Positions 16,791-26,261 of a stretch of 64,000 nt of DNA are shown here, piece by piece. The DNA is taken from assembly GCF_011067135.1 (NCBI RefSeq), contig NZ_JAAMOW010000007.1, forward strand, positions 186,001-250,000, written 5' to 3'. This stretch comes from Solimonas terrae. GTDB lineage: Bacteria > Pseudomonadota > Gammaproteobacteria > Nevskiales > Nevskiaceae. The position numbers and the translations under genes are program-made. The notes beneath the pieces are model-generated. The model had not been told where the DNA came from. It did not search any database and saw only the letters and a list, made by a program, of their open reading frames with translations. Position 1 is the first letter of the stretch. The number at the start of each line of letters is the position of its first letter.

Positions 16791-17714
16791 ATGCACCATG
16801 ACGTCATCGTCATCGGCGGGAGCTATGCGGGGATGGCCGCAGCCCTGCAACTGGTGCGGGCACGCCGGGCCGTGCTGGTGATCGATGCGGGCGAGCGGCG
16901 CAACCGCTTCGCCAGCCATTCGCACGGCTTTCTCGGCCAGGATGGCGTCCCCCCCGGCGAGATCGCGGCGAACGCGCGCCGCCAGCTCGAAGCCTACTCA
17001 ACGCTGACCTGGCTCGAAGGGCGGGTCGAAGCCGTCACAGGGCAGGCAGATGAATTCACTGTCACGACGTCCGACAGCGGATCGCACCGAGGCCGCCGCA
17101 TCCTGTTGGCCACCGGCGTGGCCGACCAGCTTCCTGCCGTCGACGGACTCGTCGAGCGTTGGGGCAAGTCGGTCTTCCACTGCCCGTACTGCCATGGCTA
17201 CGAACTCGGCCAGGGCCGCATCGGCATCGTCGGCACCAGCCCGATGTCCATCCACCAGGCCGAACTGCTGACCGATTGGGGCAGTGTGACCTTGCTCGTC
17301 AACGGCGCCGTGGAACTGAGTCAGGAGGACAGGTCCACCTTGGAGCGTCTGTGTGTGACGATCGAGGAGGCGCCCATCGACAGAATCGAAGGGCAAGCCG
17401 ATGTGGTGATGGCCGATGGGCGCCTGCTTCGATTTGCTGGCCTGTTCACAGCGACGCGGACTTCTCCTTCCAGTTCTCTGGCCGAAGCGCTGGGCTGCGC
17501 GCTGGAAGAGACGCCCATGGGCAGCCAGGTTCGTACCGATGCCGAGAGCAAGACCTCGGTAACTGGCGTATTTGCCTGCGGTGACGTCGCGCGGGCAACC
17601 CATTCGGTGTCGCTGGCCGTGGGCAATGGCGCCATGGCAGGCGCGCAGATTCACCGGTCGCTGCTTTGGCCTGAGACCATCGCCCCGGTGCAAGCGGAAG
17701 GCCGCGTTCGATGA
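16791..17714 (+). CDS. NAD(P)/FAD-dependent oxidoreductase, thioredoxin-reductase-like
   Basis: This 307-residue flavoprotein has the FAD-binding VIVIGGSYAGMAA at 6-18, a redox CPYC pair at 131-134, an NAD(P) motif (IGIVGTSPMS) and the C-terminal FACGDVARA. This is the thioredoxin-reductase architecture. Members next to Rrf2 regulators are widespread and probably reduce small disulfides or act in redox stress, but the substrate is unknown. GGAG lies seven bases before the ATG. Its stop overlaps the methyltransferase start as ATGA, so the two are translationally coupled. Confidence 0.92.
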   Translation: MHHDVIVIGGSYAGMAAALQLVRARRAVLVIDAGERRNRFASHSHGFLGQDGVPPGEIAANARRQLEAYSTLTWLEGRVEAVTGQADEFTVTTSDSGSHRGRRILLATGVADQLPAVDGLVERWGKSVFHCPYCHGYELGQGRIGIVGTSPMSIHQAELLTDWGSVTLLVNGAVELSQEDRSTLERLCVTIEEAPIDRIEGQADVVMADGRLLRFAGLFTATRTSPSSSLAEALGCALEETPMGSQVRTDAESKTSVTGVFACGDVARATHSVSLAVGNGAMAGAQIHRSLLWPETIAPVQAEGRVR

Positions 17715-18385
17715 CTCCGCTTTCCGACCCGCCTGCTGTATCAAGCTATGCAGAGAGGACCGCGAGAATCGTGCCGGGTCTTCGGGATCTGCACCGGATG
17801 ACAGGCGTGCTGTTGGCCGAGCGCGCGCCGGCCAACGCGCGCATCCTGGTGCTCGGCGCCGGCGGCGGGTTGGAGTTGAAGGCATTTGCCGAAATGCAGC
17901 CAGGCTGGCACTTCGAGGGCGTAGACCCTTCCGCCGAGATGCTCGAACTCGCCCGCAAGACTCTGGGGCCGGAGGCGGCTCACGTACGCTTGCACGAAGG
18001 CTATATCGACAGTGCCCCCAAGGGGCCGTTCGATGGCGCGACCTGCCTGCTGACACTGCATTTCCTGCCACCGGCCGAGCGCCTGAAGACGCTGCAGGAA
18101 ATACACCTGCGACTCAAGCCCGGTGCGCCCCTGGTCGTCGCGCAACACAGTTTTCCCAGCGAAGATACCGTCAGGGACAGATGGCTCGCGCGCAATGCGG
18201 CATTCGCGGCTGCTTCCGGCGTGCCTGTGGCACAGGCCAAAGGCAGCATCGCAGCGATCAAAGAGCGGCTGCCCGTGCTTTCACCGCAGCAGGATGTCGA
18301 TCTGCTTCGCGAGGCAGGCTTCACGGATATCGATCTTTTCTACAACGCGTTCACCTTCAAGGGCTGGATCGCCCACCGACCATGA
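17711..18385 (+). CDS. Class I SAM-dependent methyltransferase
   Basis: This 224-residue cytosolic methyltransferase has the SAM-binding motif I ILVLGAGGGLELKAFAE at about 41-57, the acidic GVDPSAEMLELA after it, and GATCLLTLHFLP as motif IV. The substrate is not evident. It is the third gene of the Rrf2-controlled operon with a four-base overlap to the flavoprotein gene, which suggests that the two enzymes act in one detoxification or redox response. Confidence 0.9.
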   Translation: MTPLSDPPAVSSYAERTARIVPGLRDLHRMTGVLLAERAPANARILVLGAGGGLELKAFAEMQPGWHFEGVDPSAEMLELARKTLGPEAAHVRLHEGYIDSAPKGPFDGATCLLTLHFLPPAERLKTLQEIHLRLKPGAPLVVAQHSFPSEDTVRDRWLARNAAFAAASGVPVAQAKGSIAAIKERLPVLSPQQDVDLLREAGFTDIDLFYNAFTFKGWIAHRP

Positions 18386-18428
18386 GGGAGGGAGTCAACT
18401 CGGCCCCATGTGACACGATGCCGCTCTC

Positions 18429-18581
18429 TCAGCATCGGTGCGCCCAGGTGCAGGCCCTTCTTTCCATGGCCTGGTGGCCCTCTTCGTCGTTGCTGAAAAC
18501 GGTGACTGCACCATCCCTCCCGATGGCTACATCAAGTGTGTTCTTCGAGACGTCGATACCGACGACTGCTCCATTGGCCAT
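18429..18581 (-). pseudogene. IS110-family transposase, N-terminal fragment
   Basis: Reading down from an ATG at 18581, MANGAVVGIDVSKNTLDVAI continues through DGAVTVFSNDEEGHQAM, the start of an IS110-family DEDD transposase with its first catalytic Asp (GIDVSK). Similarity ends after about 36 residues; the frame then closes at 18429. The remaining 270 or so residues are absent, so this is a truncated remnant downstream of the methyltransferase operon. Confidence 0.8.
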
Positions 18582-18977
18582 GATCTCTATGTCCCATCCT
18601 TGCAAATGCGAATGTGGTTCCTGCAACTGTTCGGGATTGCAGAGACCAGTCGCAGACATGCGCTCAGGACTGACGCACGGGCTTGAAAGCACCGAGGGAT
18701 AACGAGCTACATGCTGCGGCCAATCACCGGTGCCAAACGTCACCGGGCGTGATCGGCACTCCGATCACGTGGCAACGAAGATACAAAGGATCGAAGCCGA
18801 ATGGCCGCGACTCGACGAGACGCGGGGCAATTGCCCGCAAGCCCGACGGCGGAACGCCGGGACGCGCCTGCGCCTGGATGGCCACTGGGGTCAGGTCACT
18901 GTCGGGCTATTGTCGTGTCGCCCTCAGTGCCGGTTTTTCATACTCCGCCACGTCGATTGGACAAGGTGGAGCAAGAC
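18582..18977. other. Intergenic stretch with palindrome, IS debris likely
   Basis: This stretch of 396 bases follows the IS110 fragment. The perfect palindrome CGTGATCGG/CCGATCACG with a four-base loop lies at 18748-18769. The rest does not resemble any gene I recognise and may be decayed insertion-sequence DNA. Confidence 0.4.
18748..18769. repeat. Perfect nine-base palindrome
   Basis: CGTGATCGG (18748-18756) and CCGATCACG (18761-18769) flank CACT. No T-run follows, so it is not a terminator; it could be an insertion-sequence end or an operator. Confidence 0.45.
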
Positions 18978-19673
18978 ATGAGCACCTCAGAAAGCATTCC
19001 GAAAGCTCGTCTGCTGACGCCCGCCGAACTAACCCCGTGCATCAGGCTGTTTCGCGAAACGCGGCACTGGTCGCAGGAACAATTGGCGGCGATCTCGGGC
19101 CTCAACGTACGCACGATCCAGCGCATCGAACAAGGCACATCCGCCAGCTTCGATACGCGCCGCGCACTGGCCGGTGCGTTCGGCTTTGAAGACATCGATG
19201 CGCTCAACAAGCCGTTCACCATTCCGACGGGTGAGGACATCAAGGCGGCACAAGAGAAGTTCGACCGCGAGCACGTTACGCTGACAGCGAGCCCGCTGAC
19301 CACGGGCAGGCAATTGGCGAAGCTGGCCGAGGCCTGCACGATGGATATGTCAGAGCCGGCGTTCGAGATGAGCCGCGAAGCCGAAGAAACATTCGCCGCG
19401 CTGATCGACTACTTCCGCGACTATCGCGATTGCGCCAGCGAGTACAGCGAATCGCAGAAATTCGAGATATACGACGACATGCAATCACTCATTGACGCCC
19501 TTAAGGCATTGGGTGTTTCCCTGCGCTACGCCGAGCGCCGGGTACAGGTGAAATTCGGAACAGACGCGGACAACAAGCCGTACCGGACAGAAGTGGCGTA
19601 CGTCGTGGCATTCCCGCTCGGCCAAGAACCCGAGCAGTTCGCAACTCCGAAGTCCGCCGGCATCAGCATGTAA
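18978..19673 (+). CDS. XRE-family HTH regulator with long C-terminal domain
   Basis: The 231-residue protein has an HTH_3 domain at about 22-75, with IRLFRETRHWSQEQLAAISG and LNVRTIQRIEQGTSASFDT. The rest (about 80-231) is an uncharacterised helical domain followed by a strand-rich tail. GGTGGAG precedes the ATG. It stands alone, convergent with an AlpA-like gene seven bases away, near the right edge of the mobile region. What it regulates is unknown. Confidence 0.82.
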   Translation: MSTSESIPKARLLTPAELTPCIRLFRETRHWSQEQLAAISGLNVRTIQRIEQGTSASFDTRRALAGAFGFEDIDALNKPFTIPTGEDIKAAQEKFDREHVTLTASPLTTGRQLAKLAEACTMDMSEPAFEMSREAEETFAALIDYFRDYRDCASEYSESQKFEIYDDMQSLIDALKALGVSLRYAERRVQVKFGTDADNKPYRTEVAYVVAFPLGQEPEQFATPKSAGISM

Positions 19674-19679
19674 CTATTT

Positions 19680-19931
19680 CTATGCTGCTCGACCTTCGGC
19701 TCTGTAGCGATCCGGAGCTTCAATCCAGGTTTGAAGCGCGGCTGATGGCCACCCACATGCTCGACCACCGAGATTGACCGGCGCAGGAAATCTACCTGCG
19801 CCGATCCGTCGATAGATTGTGGCTCGGCTCAGACCGGTGATTCGGACTATGTCAGCCATGCGAAAGAACGCCGGGATCGGAAAATTGCTCCGCGTCGTCG
19901 TGAGATTGCCGAGTACATCTTCGTCTGACAT
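19680..19931 (-). CDS. AlpA-family phage regulatory protein
   Basis: This 83-residue protein matches the AlpA family of prophage CP4-57 type: FRMADIVRITGLSRATIYRR, then GRFPAPVNLGGRACGWP and LQTWIEA. AlpA proteins act as activators of integrase or excisionase genes in P4-like islands, where they lie near the integrase. No integrase is present beside it here, which suggests loss of that gene from this end. Confidence 0.88.
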   Translation of the reverse strand: MSDEDVLGNLTTTRSNFPIPAFFRMADIVRITGLSRATIYRRIGAGRFPAPVNLGGRACGWPSAALQTWIEAPDRYRAEGRAA

Positions 19932-19969
19932 TGCGATTCTCGCTGTGAATTCACAGGCGTCAGGCTGAT

Positions 19970-20182
19970 TCAGATTATCTCGTCGGCAAACCCAGCACAG
20001 CGCGTTGGAGCGAACAGCGGCGGATTACCGAAGGTCGCGCAACCGTACTTTTCACCGCACTCAGCGTGATGTATCCAGTCCGCCCACATAAAGTACTGGT
20101 CGAGCCGGAAGGGAAGAGCAAATCTTGTCCAATCCGCTTGTGACACCGAGGTTTCAAGCCTTCTCGATTTGGGGGTCGCCAC
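19970..20182 (-). CDS. Possible small hypothetical protein
   Basis: A 70-residue frame starting at a GTG has protein-like composition (LDQYFMWADWIHHAEC, then FGNPPLF and RCAGF) with several aromatic and Cys residues. No ribosome binding site is obvious and I recognise no family. It would lie just upstream of the AlpA gene on the same strand. It may be a real small element gene or chance. Confidence 0.33.
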   Translation of the reverse strand: MATPKSRRLETSVSQADWTRFALPFRLDQYFMWADWIHHAECGEKYGCATFGNPPLFAPTRCAGFADEII

Positions 20183-20273
20183 TTATGGACAACTTGTTAA
20201 CAGCGGCTGTGGGTATCTTGGCGTCACAGGCTCACGCTATCCGGATCAGCCAATAGCAGTTGACGCGCAATCT

Positions 20274-20296
20274 TGGGGGCCTCAATGGGGGCCTCA
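20274..20296. repeat. Two tandem TGGGGGCCTCA copies at the element edge
   Basis: The 11-base TGGGGGCCTCA occurs at 20274-20284 and 20286-20296, followed by an AT-rich tract up to the xthA start at 20347. It lies exactly where mobile-element genes give way to chromosomal genes, so it may be part of an attachment site, but no matching copy was found near 3811-3875. Confidence 0.4.
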
Positions 20297-20346
20297 TCAA
20301 GTAAGTAAAATTAAATATCCATATAAATCAGTATGAAAGTTCATTT

Positions 20347-21120
20347 ATGAAGATCGCCACCTGGAACGTCAATTCGCTGAAAGTGCGGCTCCCGCACCTG
20401 CTGGACTGGCTGAACGCCGTCGATCTCGACGTGATCGCGCTGCAGGAGATCAAGACGCTCGACGACGGCTTTCCGTCCGCCGAGCTGGCGGCGGCAGGCT
20501 ATCGCGCGGTCAGCAACGGCCAGAAGACCTACAACGGCGTCGCGTTGCTGGCGCGCGGCGAGTTGCGGGACGTGGTGCGCGACATGGATGGCTTCGCCGA
20601 CGATCAGAAGCGCGTGATCGCGGCGACGATCAACGGCGTTCGTTTCGTCAGCGTCTATGTCGTCAACGGCCAGTCGGTCGGCAGCGACAAATACGCGTAC
20701 AAGCTGCGCTTTCTCGATGCCCTGCATGACTACCTCGCCGGCGAGCTGGACCGGCATCCGCTGCTGGCAGTCGGCGGCGATTTCAACATCGCGCCGACCC
20801 CGCAGGACAGCCACGATCCGGCGATCTGGGAAGGCGGCGTGCTGTGCTCCGGGCCGGAGCGCGCCGGCCTGAACCGCCTGCTGGCGCTGGGCCTGCACGA
20901 CGCCTTCCGCCTGTTCCCGCAGGCCGCCAACAGCTTCACCTGGTGGGATTACCGGCAGGCCGCCTTCAGCCGCAATCTCGGCCTGCGCATCGACCACTGG
21001 CTGCTGTCGACCCCCCTGGCCGCCCACGCGCGCAGTGCGCACGTCGATCTCGCGCCACGGCGCCTGGAGCGGCCTTCGGATCACGCACCGCTGATCGTCG
21101 ATCTGATGCCGGGCGTCTGA
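20347..21120 (+). CDS. xthA: Exodeoxyribonuclease III
   Basis: This is the base-excision-repair AP endonuclease and 3'-5' exonuclease, 257 residues. All ExoIII motifs are present: MKIATWNVNSLKVRL, VIALQEIKT (metal Glu), GGDFNIAPTPQD, LRIDHWLLS and the terminal PSDHAPL catalytic Asp-His. It starts at the ATG directly after an AT-rich stretch. It is the first chromosomal gene right of the mobile region, so its native promoter may have been replaced. Confidence 0.96.
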   Translation: MKIATWNVNSLKVRLPHLLDWLNAVDLDVIALQEIKTLDDGFPSAELAAAGYRAVSNGQKTYNGVALLARGELRDVVRDMDGFADDQKRVIAATINGVRFVSVYVVNGQSVGSDKYAYKLRFLDALHDYLAGELDRHPLLAVGGDFNIAPTPQDSHDPAIWEGGVLCSGPERAGLNRLLALGLHDAFRLFPQAANSFTWWDYRQAAFSRNLGLRIDHWLLSTPLAAHARSAHVDLAPRRLERPSDHAPLIVDLMPGV

Positions 21121-21193
21121 GTTTGCTGCGGTTTGCCGGGTTCTGAGACGGGGTGCGCGATCACCGGCCGCAGACCCGGTTAATATCGCCGGC

Positions 21194-22213
21194 ATGGAGA
21201 CTTCGCGAGCCAGCCCGGCGCGTCGCCGCAATCACTACGACGTGACCGATCGCGTACAGATTTCGCATCCGCGGGATGTCTGTACCGCGGTCTGCGATCT
21301 GCTGGCCGGTCTGTATCCGGACGCCGATCTGGCGGCCGTGCGGCAGGCTTTCGCGACGTTCGGCCGGCTCTACGCCGGAACCCTGCCCGGCTATGCCGGC
21401 TGCGACACCTGGTATCACGACGCCCAGCACAGCCTCGACTGTGCACTGGCGATGATGCGCCTGCTCGACGGCCACGAACGCAGCGTGCCGGCCGCGCAGA
21501 AGCTGGGCGCGCATCGCGCCGTGCTCGGCGTGCTGATTGCGCTGTTTCACGATGCCGGCTACATCCGTCGGCGCGGCGACCACGCCGTCAACGGCGCCGA
21601 GTTCACGCTCACGCACGTCTACCGCAGCGGCGAGTTCCTCGGTGAATACCTGCCGAAGATCGGCTATGGCGACGATGTCGCCAAGGCGCAGCAGATCGTC
21701 CATTTCACCGGCTACGAGATCGCGCTCGACAAGATCCGCGTGCGCGACGGCAAGGACCGCATGCTTGGCTTCCTGCTGGGCAGCGCCGACGTGCTCGCGC
21801 AGACCGCCGACCGCTGCTATCTCGAAAAATGCCGCGACTTCCTGTTTCGTGAATTCGCTCTGTGCGGTCTGGCCGGCGCCCGGCGGACGGGCGGACCGAC
21901 GCCGATCTACGGTTCGTCACGCGAGTTGCTCGAGAAGACCGTCGACTTCAACCGCGCACTCTGGGACGAGCGGCTCGACGGGTATTTCGGCGGTGCACAT
22001 CGCTTTCTCGACGTGCATTTCGGCGGCCCCAACCCTTACGGTCTGGCGATCGCCGCGCATCTGGCTCGCATCGAAAAGCTGGTGCGCCGCAATCGTCTCG
22101 GTGAACTGAAACTGCGCCCGGTCGCGATCGGTCGCGATCGGCTGCGCCGTATCATCGGCACGCCGTCAAGTCGGGTGAACGGCGGATCACGCACGCTGTC
22201 CCAGCGAGCCTGA
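21194..22213 (+). CDS. HD-domain protein, putative metal-dependent phosphohydrolase
   Basis: The 339-residue protein carries an HD-type metal site: CDTWYHDAQHSLDCAL at about 77-92 and LIALFHDAGYIRRRGDH at about 115-131. HD proteins hydrolyse nucleotides or cyclic nucleotides; this arrangement resembles cyclic-phosphodiesterase-like HD domains but lacks the GYP signature. No signal peptide or membrane segment is seen. It follows xthA by 73 bases on the same strand. The substrate is unknown. Confidence 0.8.
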   Translation: METSRASPARRRNHYDVTDRVQISHPRDVCTAVCDLLAGLYPDADLAAVRQAFATFGRLYAGTLPGYAGCDTWYHDAQHSLDCALAMMRLLDGHERSVPAAQKLGAHRAVLGVLIALFHDAGYIRRRGDHAVNGAEFTLTHVYRSGEFLGEYLPKIGYGDDVAKAQQIVHFTGYEIALDKIRVRDGKDRMLGFLLGSADVLAQTADRCYLEKCRDFLFREFALCGLAGARRTGGPTPIYGSSRELLEKTVDFNRALWDERLDGYFGGAHRFLDVHFGGPNPYGLAIAAHLARIEKLVRRNRLGELKLRPVAIGRDRLRRIIGTPSSRVNGGSRTLSQRA

Positions 22214-22224
22214 AACGAGCCGCA

Positions 22225-23011
<787 letters not shown>

Positions 23012-23067
23012 GGTCTTCTCTCGTGTGCAGATCGGCCGGCCGTGAAGCTTGCGTGAGGCGCAGGCGT

Positions 23068-23640
23068 TCAGGCCTTCTCGGCCGGGTGATGGTAGGTCGC
23101 GAGTGCCGAGCATACCTGACCGGCCTTTTTCTCCCGCAGCAATTCGAAGCGCTCGGGCAGGGCCGGCGGCTTGCCCGGCGACCATTCGAGGTAGATCCGG
23201 TTGTACGGCGCGAGCGCCTTCGGCAGCTCCGGCAGCACGCGTTCGAGCAGACCCTTGTCGTACGGCGGATCGAGAAACACGATGTCGAAGCGATGCCAGG
23301 TCTGCGCCAGGTAGTAGAGCGCGTCGAGTTCCATGACCTCGGCATGCTGCGCCTTGAACAGACTCAGCGCCGTGCGGATCGCCGTCGCCTGCCGGTGACC
23401 GTCCTCGACGAAGCAGCAGCTGGCCGCACCACGCGACAGCGCCTCGATGCCGAGCGCACCGCTGCCGGCGAACAGATCGAGGCAGCGCGCACCGTCGATG
23501 CGCGGCGCGAGCCAGTCGAACAGCGTCTGGCGTACCCGGTCGGGCGTCGGTCGCACGCCGTTGGCGGCGTCGAATTCGATGACACGCGAACGCCACTCGC
23601 CGCCGATCACGCGCAGCTTGCCTTCGCCGCGCCGTTTCAC
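23068..23640 (-). CDS. rsmD: 16S rRNA (guanine966-N2)-methyltransferase
   Basis: RsmD methylates G966 of 16S rRNA. Key motifs are KLRVIGGEWRSR, RPTPDRVRQTLFDWL, the SAM-binding LDLFAGSGALGIEAL and the catalytic DPPY (FLDPPYDKG). I chose the GTG at 23640 because GGGGAG lies seven bases upstream and the resulting 190 residues match the family; a GTG at 23727 would add 29 Arg-rich residues. coaD follows 56 bases later. Confidence 0.92.
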   Translation of the reverse strand: MKRRGEGKLRVIGGEWRSRVIEFDAANGVRPTPDRVRQTLFDWLAPRIDGARCLDLFAGSGALGIEALSRGAASCCFVEDGHRQATAIRTALSLFKAQHAEVMELDALYYLAQTWHRFDIVFLDPPYDKGLLERVLPELPKALAPYNRIYLEWSPGKPPALPERFELLREKKAGQVCSALATYHHPAEKA

Positions 23641-23763
23641 GGCGCGCTCCCCGCGCAGCGACGCGCGACGCGCGATGCGTGGTCGGCGGGCGAACGGCAG
23701 GGCGCTTGATCGGACTTCATGGCTCACGACTTTATCCAGCCGCGAGCCGCCGTCAATCCCGCC

Positions 23764-25626
23764 TCAATGCTGGCCGGCGTCGCGCCTGGCGAGGATCGCT
23801 TCGATCTGGTCCATGATGTGATCCATGCGCGCGGCAATCGCGTCATACGGTGCCGGACTCGCCAGATCGACACCGGCCTTCTTGACCAGCTCGTAAGGAT
23901 AGTCCGAGCCGCCGGCACGCAGAAGATTCAGGTAGCGCTCGCGTGCACCCGGCTTGTGGTCGAGGATGTCCTGCGCGAACTCGCTGCTGGCGGCGATCGA
24001 CGTCGCGTACTGGTAGACGTAGAACGGGTTGTAGAAGTGCGGGATGTACATCCACTCGGCGGCGTCGATGTCGTCGATCCTGACCGGCGGATGGGCGTCG
24101 CCGGTGTCGCCGTGGTACTTGCGCAGGATGTCGCCGTAGATCTGCGTCAGCCCCTCGCCGGTCAGCGCCTCGCCGCGATCGGCGCGCGCGTGCACCTCTC
24201 GCTCGAAGGTCGCGAACATGGCCTGACGGAAGTAGGTGGTGCGCAGGTTTTCGAGCGCCGAGCCGAGATAGAACAACTTCTCGTCGTCGCTCCTGGCGAT
24301 CTTCAGCATGTGATCGAGCAGCAGCGCCTCGTTCAGCGTCGAGGCGATTTCGGCGATGAAGATCGGATAGTCGGAGGTCACGAACGGCTGGGCCTTGTTG
24401 GCCAGCACGGTATGCATGGCGTGGCCCCACTCGTGGGCGATCGTCGACACCGATTCGTAGTCGTCGTTGTAGTTGATCAGCAGGTACGGATGCACGTCAT
24501 ACGCGTTGCCGGCCATGTGCGCACCGGACGTCTTGTGCGGCCGCGGATAGACGTCCATCCAGCGGCTGCCGACACCCTTGCGCATCGCCGCCACGTAGTC
24601 GGCGCCCAGCGGTTTGACGGCATCGAGCATCAGCTGCTCGCCGGTTGCGATCGGATATTTCTGCGAGGACTTCACGATCGGCACGTAAAGATCGTAGTAA
24701 TGCAGTTCGTCGATGCCGAGCAGGCGGGCGCGCAGACGGAAGTAGCGATGCAGCGTCGGCAGATGCGCCTCGGTCTGCTGGATCAGCGTGTCGTACACCG
24801 CCGCCGGCACGGCGCTGCCATCCAGGGCCTGCGCCAGCGAATCCGGATAGTGACGGACCTTGGCGTAGGCGCTGCTGTTCTTCAGCATGCCGTAGAACGT
24901 CGCGCCGAAGGTGTTCTCGTATTCCTTCCACTTGCCGAAGAAGGCATCGAACACCTGTTTGCGCTCGTCACGATCGGCGGCACTGCGGTACTTGGTGTAG
25001 GCGGCCTGATCGAGGCGCACGTCCTGACCGTCGAGTTTCAGCGTCGGCCAGGGCAGATCGGCGCTGGACAGCATGCCGTAGGTGTTCTGCGGCGCATCGC
25101 TGGTGGCCGACAAGGTCGCGATGATCGACTCGCCTTCGGCGTCGAGCGTATGTGCCTTGCCGCGCAGGATATCGGCGAGCGGATGGCGGTAGATCGCCAG
25201 CGATTGGTCCTGCGCCAGCCAGCCGTCGATCTGCTGCTCGCCGATCGCGAGAATCTCCGGCGCAAACGAGCTGGCCGCCTCGCCGAACGCGGTACCCAGG
25301 TTGTTGGCGCGTTGATCGAGTTCCTGGCTGCTGGCCTTGTCGTTGGCTTCGTCGAGCAGTTGCGACGAATAGATGCGCAGGCGGTAGTAGCGCCGGGCGG
25401 CGTCGCTCTGCAGATCAAGGCAGGACTTGAAGCGTGCGCGACTGTCGGCCAGATGGCCCCGGCAGGCTTCGAGATCCTTGAGCTGTGCCTGCAGCTTGCC
25501 GGCGTCGGCATTCCAGGCCGCGACATCCGGGTACAGGTCGGCCAGATTCCAGCGATAGGCCGGATCGTCGGCAAAGACCGGCCCCGCCAGCATGACCATC
25601 AACAGCCCCGCCGCGGCGATACGCAT
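23764..25626 (-). CDS. Exported M3-family oligopeptidase (PepF-like)
   Basis: This 620-residue zinc metallopeptidase cleaves oligopeptides. MRIAAAGLLMVMLAGPVFA is a clear signal peptide, so it acts in the periplasm, unlike cytosolic PepF. The catalytic site HEWGHAMHT is at about residue 398, with the third zinc ligand in the downstream segment FIAEIASTLNEALL. PepF-like N-terminal helical domains are present. The ATG has GGGGGAG upstream; the frame extends 8 codons further without support. Confidence 0.93.
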   Translation of the reverse strand: MRIAAAGLLMVMLAGPVFADDPAYRWNLADLYPDVAAWNADAGKLQAQLKDLEACRGHLADSRARFKSCLDLQSDAARRYYRLRIYSSQLLDEANDKASSQELDQRANNLGTAFGEAASSFAPEILAIGEQQIDGWLAQDQSLAIYRHPLADILRGKAHTLDAEGESIIATLSATSDAPQNTYGMLSSADLPWPTLKLDGQDVRLDQAAYTKYRSAADRDERKQVFDAFFGKWKEYENTFGATFYGMLKNSSAYAKVRHYPDSLAQALDGSAVPAAVYDTLIQQTEAHLPTLHRYFRLRARLLGIDELHYYDLYVPIVKSSQKYPIATGEQLMLDAVKPLGADYVAAMRKGVGSRWMDVYPRPHKTSGAHMAGNAYDVHPYLLINYNDDYESVSTIAHEWGHAMHTVLANKAQPFVTSDYPIFIAEIASTLNEALLLDHMLKIARSDDEKLFYLGSALENLRTTYFRQAMFATFEREVHARADRGEALTGEGLTQIYGDILRKYHGDTGDAHPPVRIDDIDAAEWMYIPHFYNPFYVYQYATSIAASSEFAQDILDHKPGARERYLNLLRAGGSDYPYELVKKAGVDLASPAPYDAIAARMDHIMDQIEAILARRDAGQH

Positions 25627-25698
25627 GACGACACTCCCCCGTTCGGACAAGGTGCCGATTATGCGCAGACTGCGACGAGGCCGCGTGCGGGAGATTCC

Positions 25699-26172
25699 TC
25701 AGCCTGCCGGCGGGCGCGGCTCGACGATGCCGAAATGGCGGCGCAGATAGCGATGCCGGTGCCGGAACAGCAGGTCGATCACCGGACGCAGCAGCCAGGC
25801 CGGCAGAAAGCGCGGCTGGATTTCGAGTTCGTCGACCAGACGCGAACCATCCGGCAGCAGTTCGACGTAGCGCCGGTGGCGCCAGCGGCGCTGCAGCCAC
25901 GAACTCGAATCTTCCTGGAAACCGTAATCCCAGAATCGTTCAATGCGCAGACCGTGACGGTCGAACGGCAGCACGCCGAACAGCAGCAGCCAGCTGTTGA
26001 ACAGCAGGCTGCCCTGCGGTGCATCACGCAGGCCGAGACCGGCGAACGCCTTCGGTACGCTCATCCGCATCAACGGCGACAGCTCGCTGTTGACGCCGGA
26101 CATCTGCGTCGCATGCAACCAGATGGTCGGCGGCTCGGCCGCCAGATGGCTTTCAAAGCGCAGCCAGATCAT
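25699..26172 (-). CDS. SRPBCC/START-like ligand-binding protein
   Basis: This 157-residue protein resembles the polyketide-cyclase/SRPBCC helix-grip fold: the N-terminal strand and AEPPTIWLHATQMSGVNSEL, a central LFGVLPFDRHGL, and the C-terminal RFLPAWLLRPVIDLLFRHRH helix. Such proteins bind hydrophobic ligands; no enzymatic residues can be assigned. It is followed by the exported peptidase gene 72 bases downstream on the same strand. The family assignment is moderate. Confidence 0.65.
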   Translation of the reverse strand: MIWLRFESHLAAEPPTIWLHATQMSGVNSELSPLMRMSVPKAFAGLGLRDAPQGSLLFNSWLLLFGVLPFDRHGLRIERFWDYGFQEDSSSWLQRRWRHRRYVELLPDGSRLVDELEIQPRFLPAWLLRPVIDLLFRHRHRYLRRHFGIVEPRPPAG

Positions 26173-26261
26173 CGTCGCGCTCCCGTCGCGTCGTCATCCG
26201 TCGAGCATCCCGCAGACGCGTGAACCGGCGGTGAAGCGGGCGACGGGCAGCGCGCCCGTCC

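Noticed and set aside
23719-26223. 834-codon plus-strand frame antisense to the M3 peptidase gene
   Set aside because: The opposite strand has a signal peptide and HEWGH motif; the antisense frame has no family resemblance.
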